Assembly: GCA_964512085.1 (NCBI GenBank)
Contig: CAZEIU010000025.1
Location: forward strand, 1 to 11,566
From: JAUPVL01 sp964512085
Lineage (GTDB): Bacteria; Patescibacteriota; Saccharimonadia; CAILAD01; BJGX01
Direction: 5' to 3'
Length of the DNA stretch: 11,566 bases
Shown here: positions 11,245 to 11,566 of the stretch, piece by piece
Layout of the letters: each line of letters begins with the position of its first letter
Position numbering within the stretch: position 1 is the stretch's first letter
Position numbers and translations under genes: made by a program
Notes under the pieces: model-generated
What the model saw: only the letters and a program-made list of their open reading frames with translations
Database searches by the model: none
Told to the model about the DNA's origin: nothing

Positions 11245-11566
11245 AGTTTGTGCGGTGTATTACCTCAAGTATAGCTTGCTGTAAACGTACAGGCTTTGTA
11301 ACTTTGCGTAGTCTCAGTGGCTTACCACCAGATAAGGTCTCTACCACGATGTTGCCGTAGCCAAATAAAGATGCTTGTAGGCCGGTGATTTTATAATTAA
11401 CATTCTGTACATTGTGAAGACTTAGCTCGGACACCTCACGCGAGAAAAAACCTCTTTGTTTAACTACCATTATTCTGTTGCTTGTAAGAACGTAAACAGT
11501 ATAGTACCAACCCACCCATGTGCGTAGCCAATAAACCTTGCACATTATCTGGAATGTAACTTTCGA
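11234..11566 (-). CDS. bacterial PH-domain (DUF304/bPH2, YdbS/YdbT-like) membrane protein, 5' end missing
   Basis: The frame is open to the right edge, with seven more codons before the first internal Met at 11545, so the N-terminus lies outside the window. The visible ~110 residues read WVGWYYTVYVLTSNRIMVV, a beta strand following hydrophobic residues. FFSREVSELSLHNVQNVNYK, LFGYGNIVVETLSGG and a terminal helix LQQAILEVI follow. This is the bacterial PH fold seen in YdbS/YdbT-type proteins, which usually have preceding transmembrane helices. The role is poorly known in the family; some members are linked to envelope stress or toxin resistance. It is followed 59 bp later by the foldase gene on the same strand. 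Confidence 0.85.
   Translation of the reverse strand, partial: SKVTFQIMCKVYWLRTWVGWYYTVYVLTSNRIMVVKQRGFFSREVSELSLHNVQNVNYKITGLQASLFGYGNIVVETLSGGKPLRLRKVTKPVRLQQAILEVIHRTNLDK

Overview
The window looks like a chromosomal fragment of a small-genome, AT-rich bacterium, most plausibly from the Candidate Phyla Radiation (Patescibacteria) and perhaps Saccharibacteria. This rests on memory of such genomes and not on a search. Supporting signs are many short lineage-restricted proteins, a CPR-like C4 zinc-ribbon gene next to ribosomal bL25/Ctc, a membrane-anchored PrsA-type foldase, a WecA/TagO-type sugar-phosphate transferase, and isolated tRNA genes with encoded CCA. TGA behaves as a stop (ATGA overlap near 3715) and no CDS contains in-frame TGA, so the TGA=Gly code of Absconditabacteria/Gracilibacteria is unlikely. 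A run of 10 N (3700-3709) shows this is an assembled scaffold.

Layout from left to right; all genes are on the minus strand except one. (1) 1-760: 5' part of a Y-family DNA polymerase gene (DinB-like) running off the left edge. (2) 938-1501, plus strand: unrecognised 187-aa protein, ending in a bidirectional terminator shared with (3) a two-gene operon of a zinc-ribbon protein and bL25/Ctc (2586 to 1522). (4) 5764 to 2653: overlapping operon of a small three-helix membrane protein, a processive family-2 glycosyltransferase and a WecA/TagO-type transferase, a likely surface-glycan module. (5) tRNA-Thr(CGT) with an unusual A19/U56 combination. (6) An 81-aa basic protein with a strong RBS and a structured leader. 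(7) An M50 intramembrane metalloprotease whose extracytoplasmic loop carries two diverged copies of a His-His-Val/Trp repeat where a PDZ domain would be expected. (8) A 107-aa zinc-ribbon protein. (9) 8271-8510: two tandem, diverged ~120-nt structured units directly downstream of tRNA-Asp(GTC). (10) A coupled pair of a Cys-rich protein and a 2OG-Fe(II) dioxygenase-like protein, preceded by a 25-codon small ORF and an intrinsic terminator that may form an attenuator. (11) A PrsA/parvulin-type foldase whose first catalytic strand lies at the C-terminus. (12) A partial bacterial PH-domain protein at the right edge.

The envelope theme is strong: the glycosyltransferase operon, M50 protease, foldase and PH-domain membrane protein could all act at the cell surface. 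Most transcription units are short, with recognisable -35/-10 pairs and tight intrinsic terminators between neighbours. No insertion sequence, CRISPR array, phage gene or classical defence system is visible.
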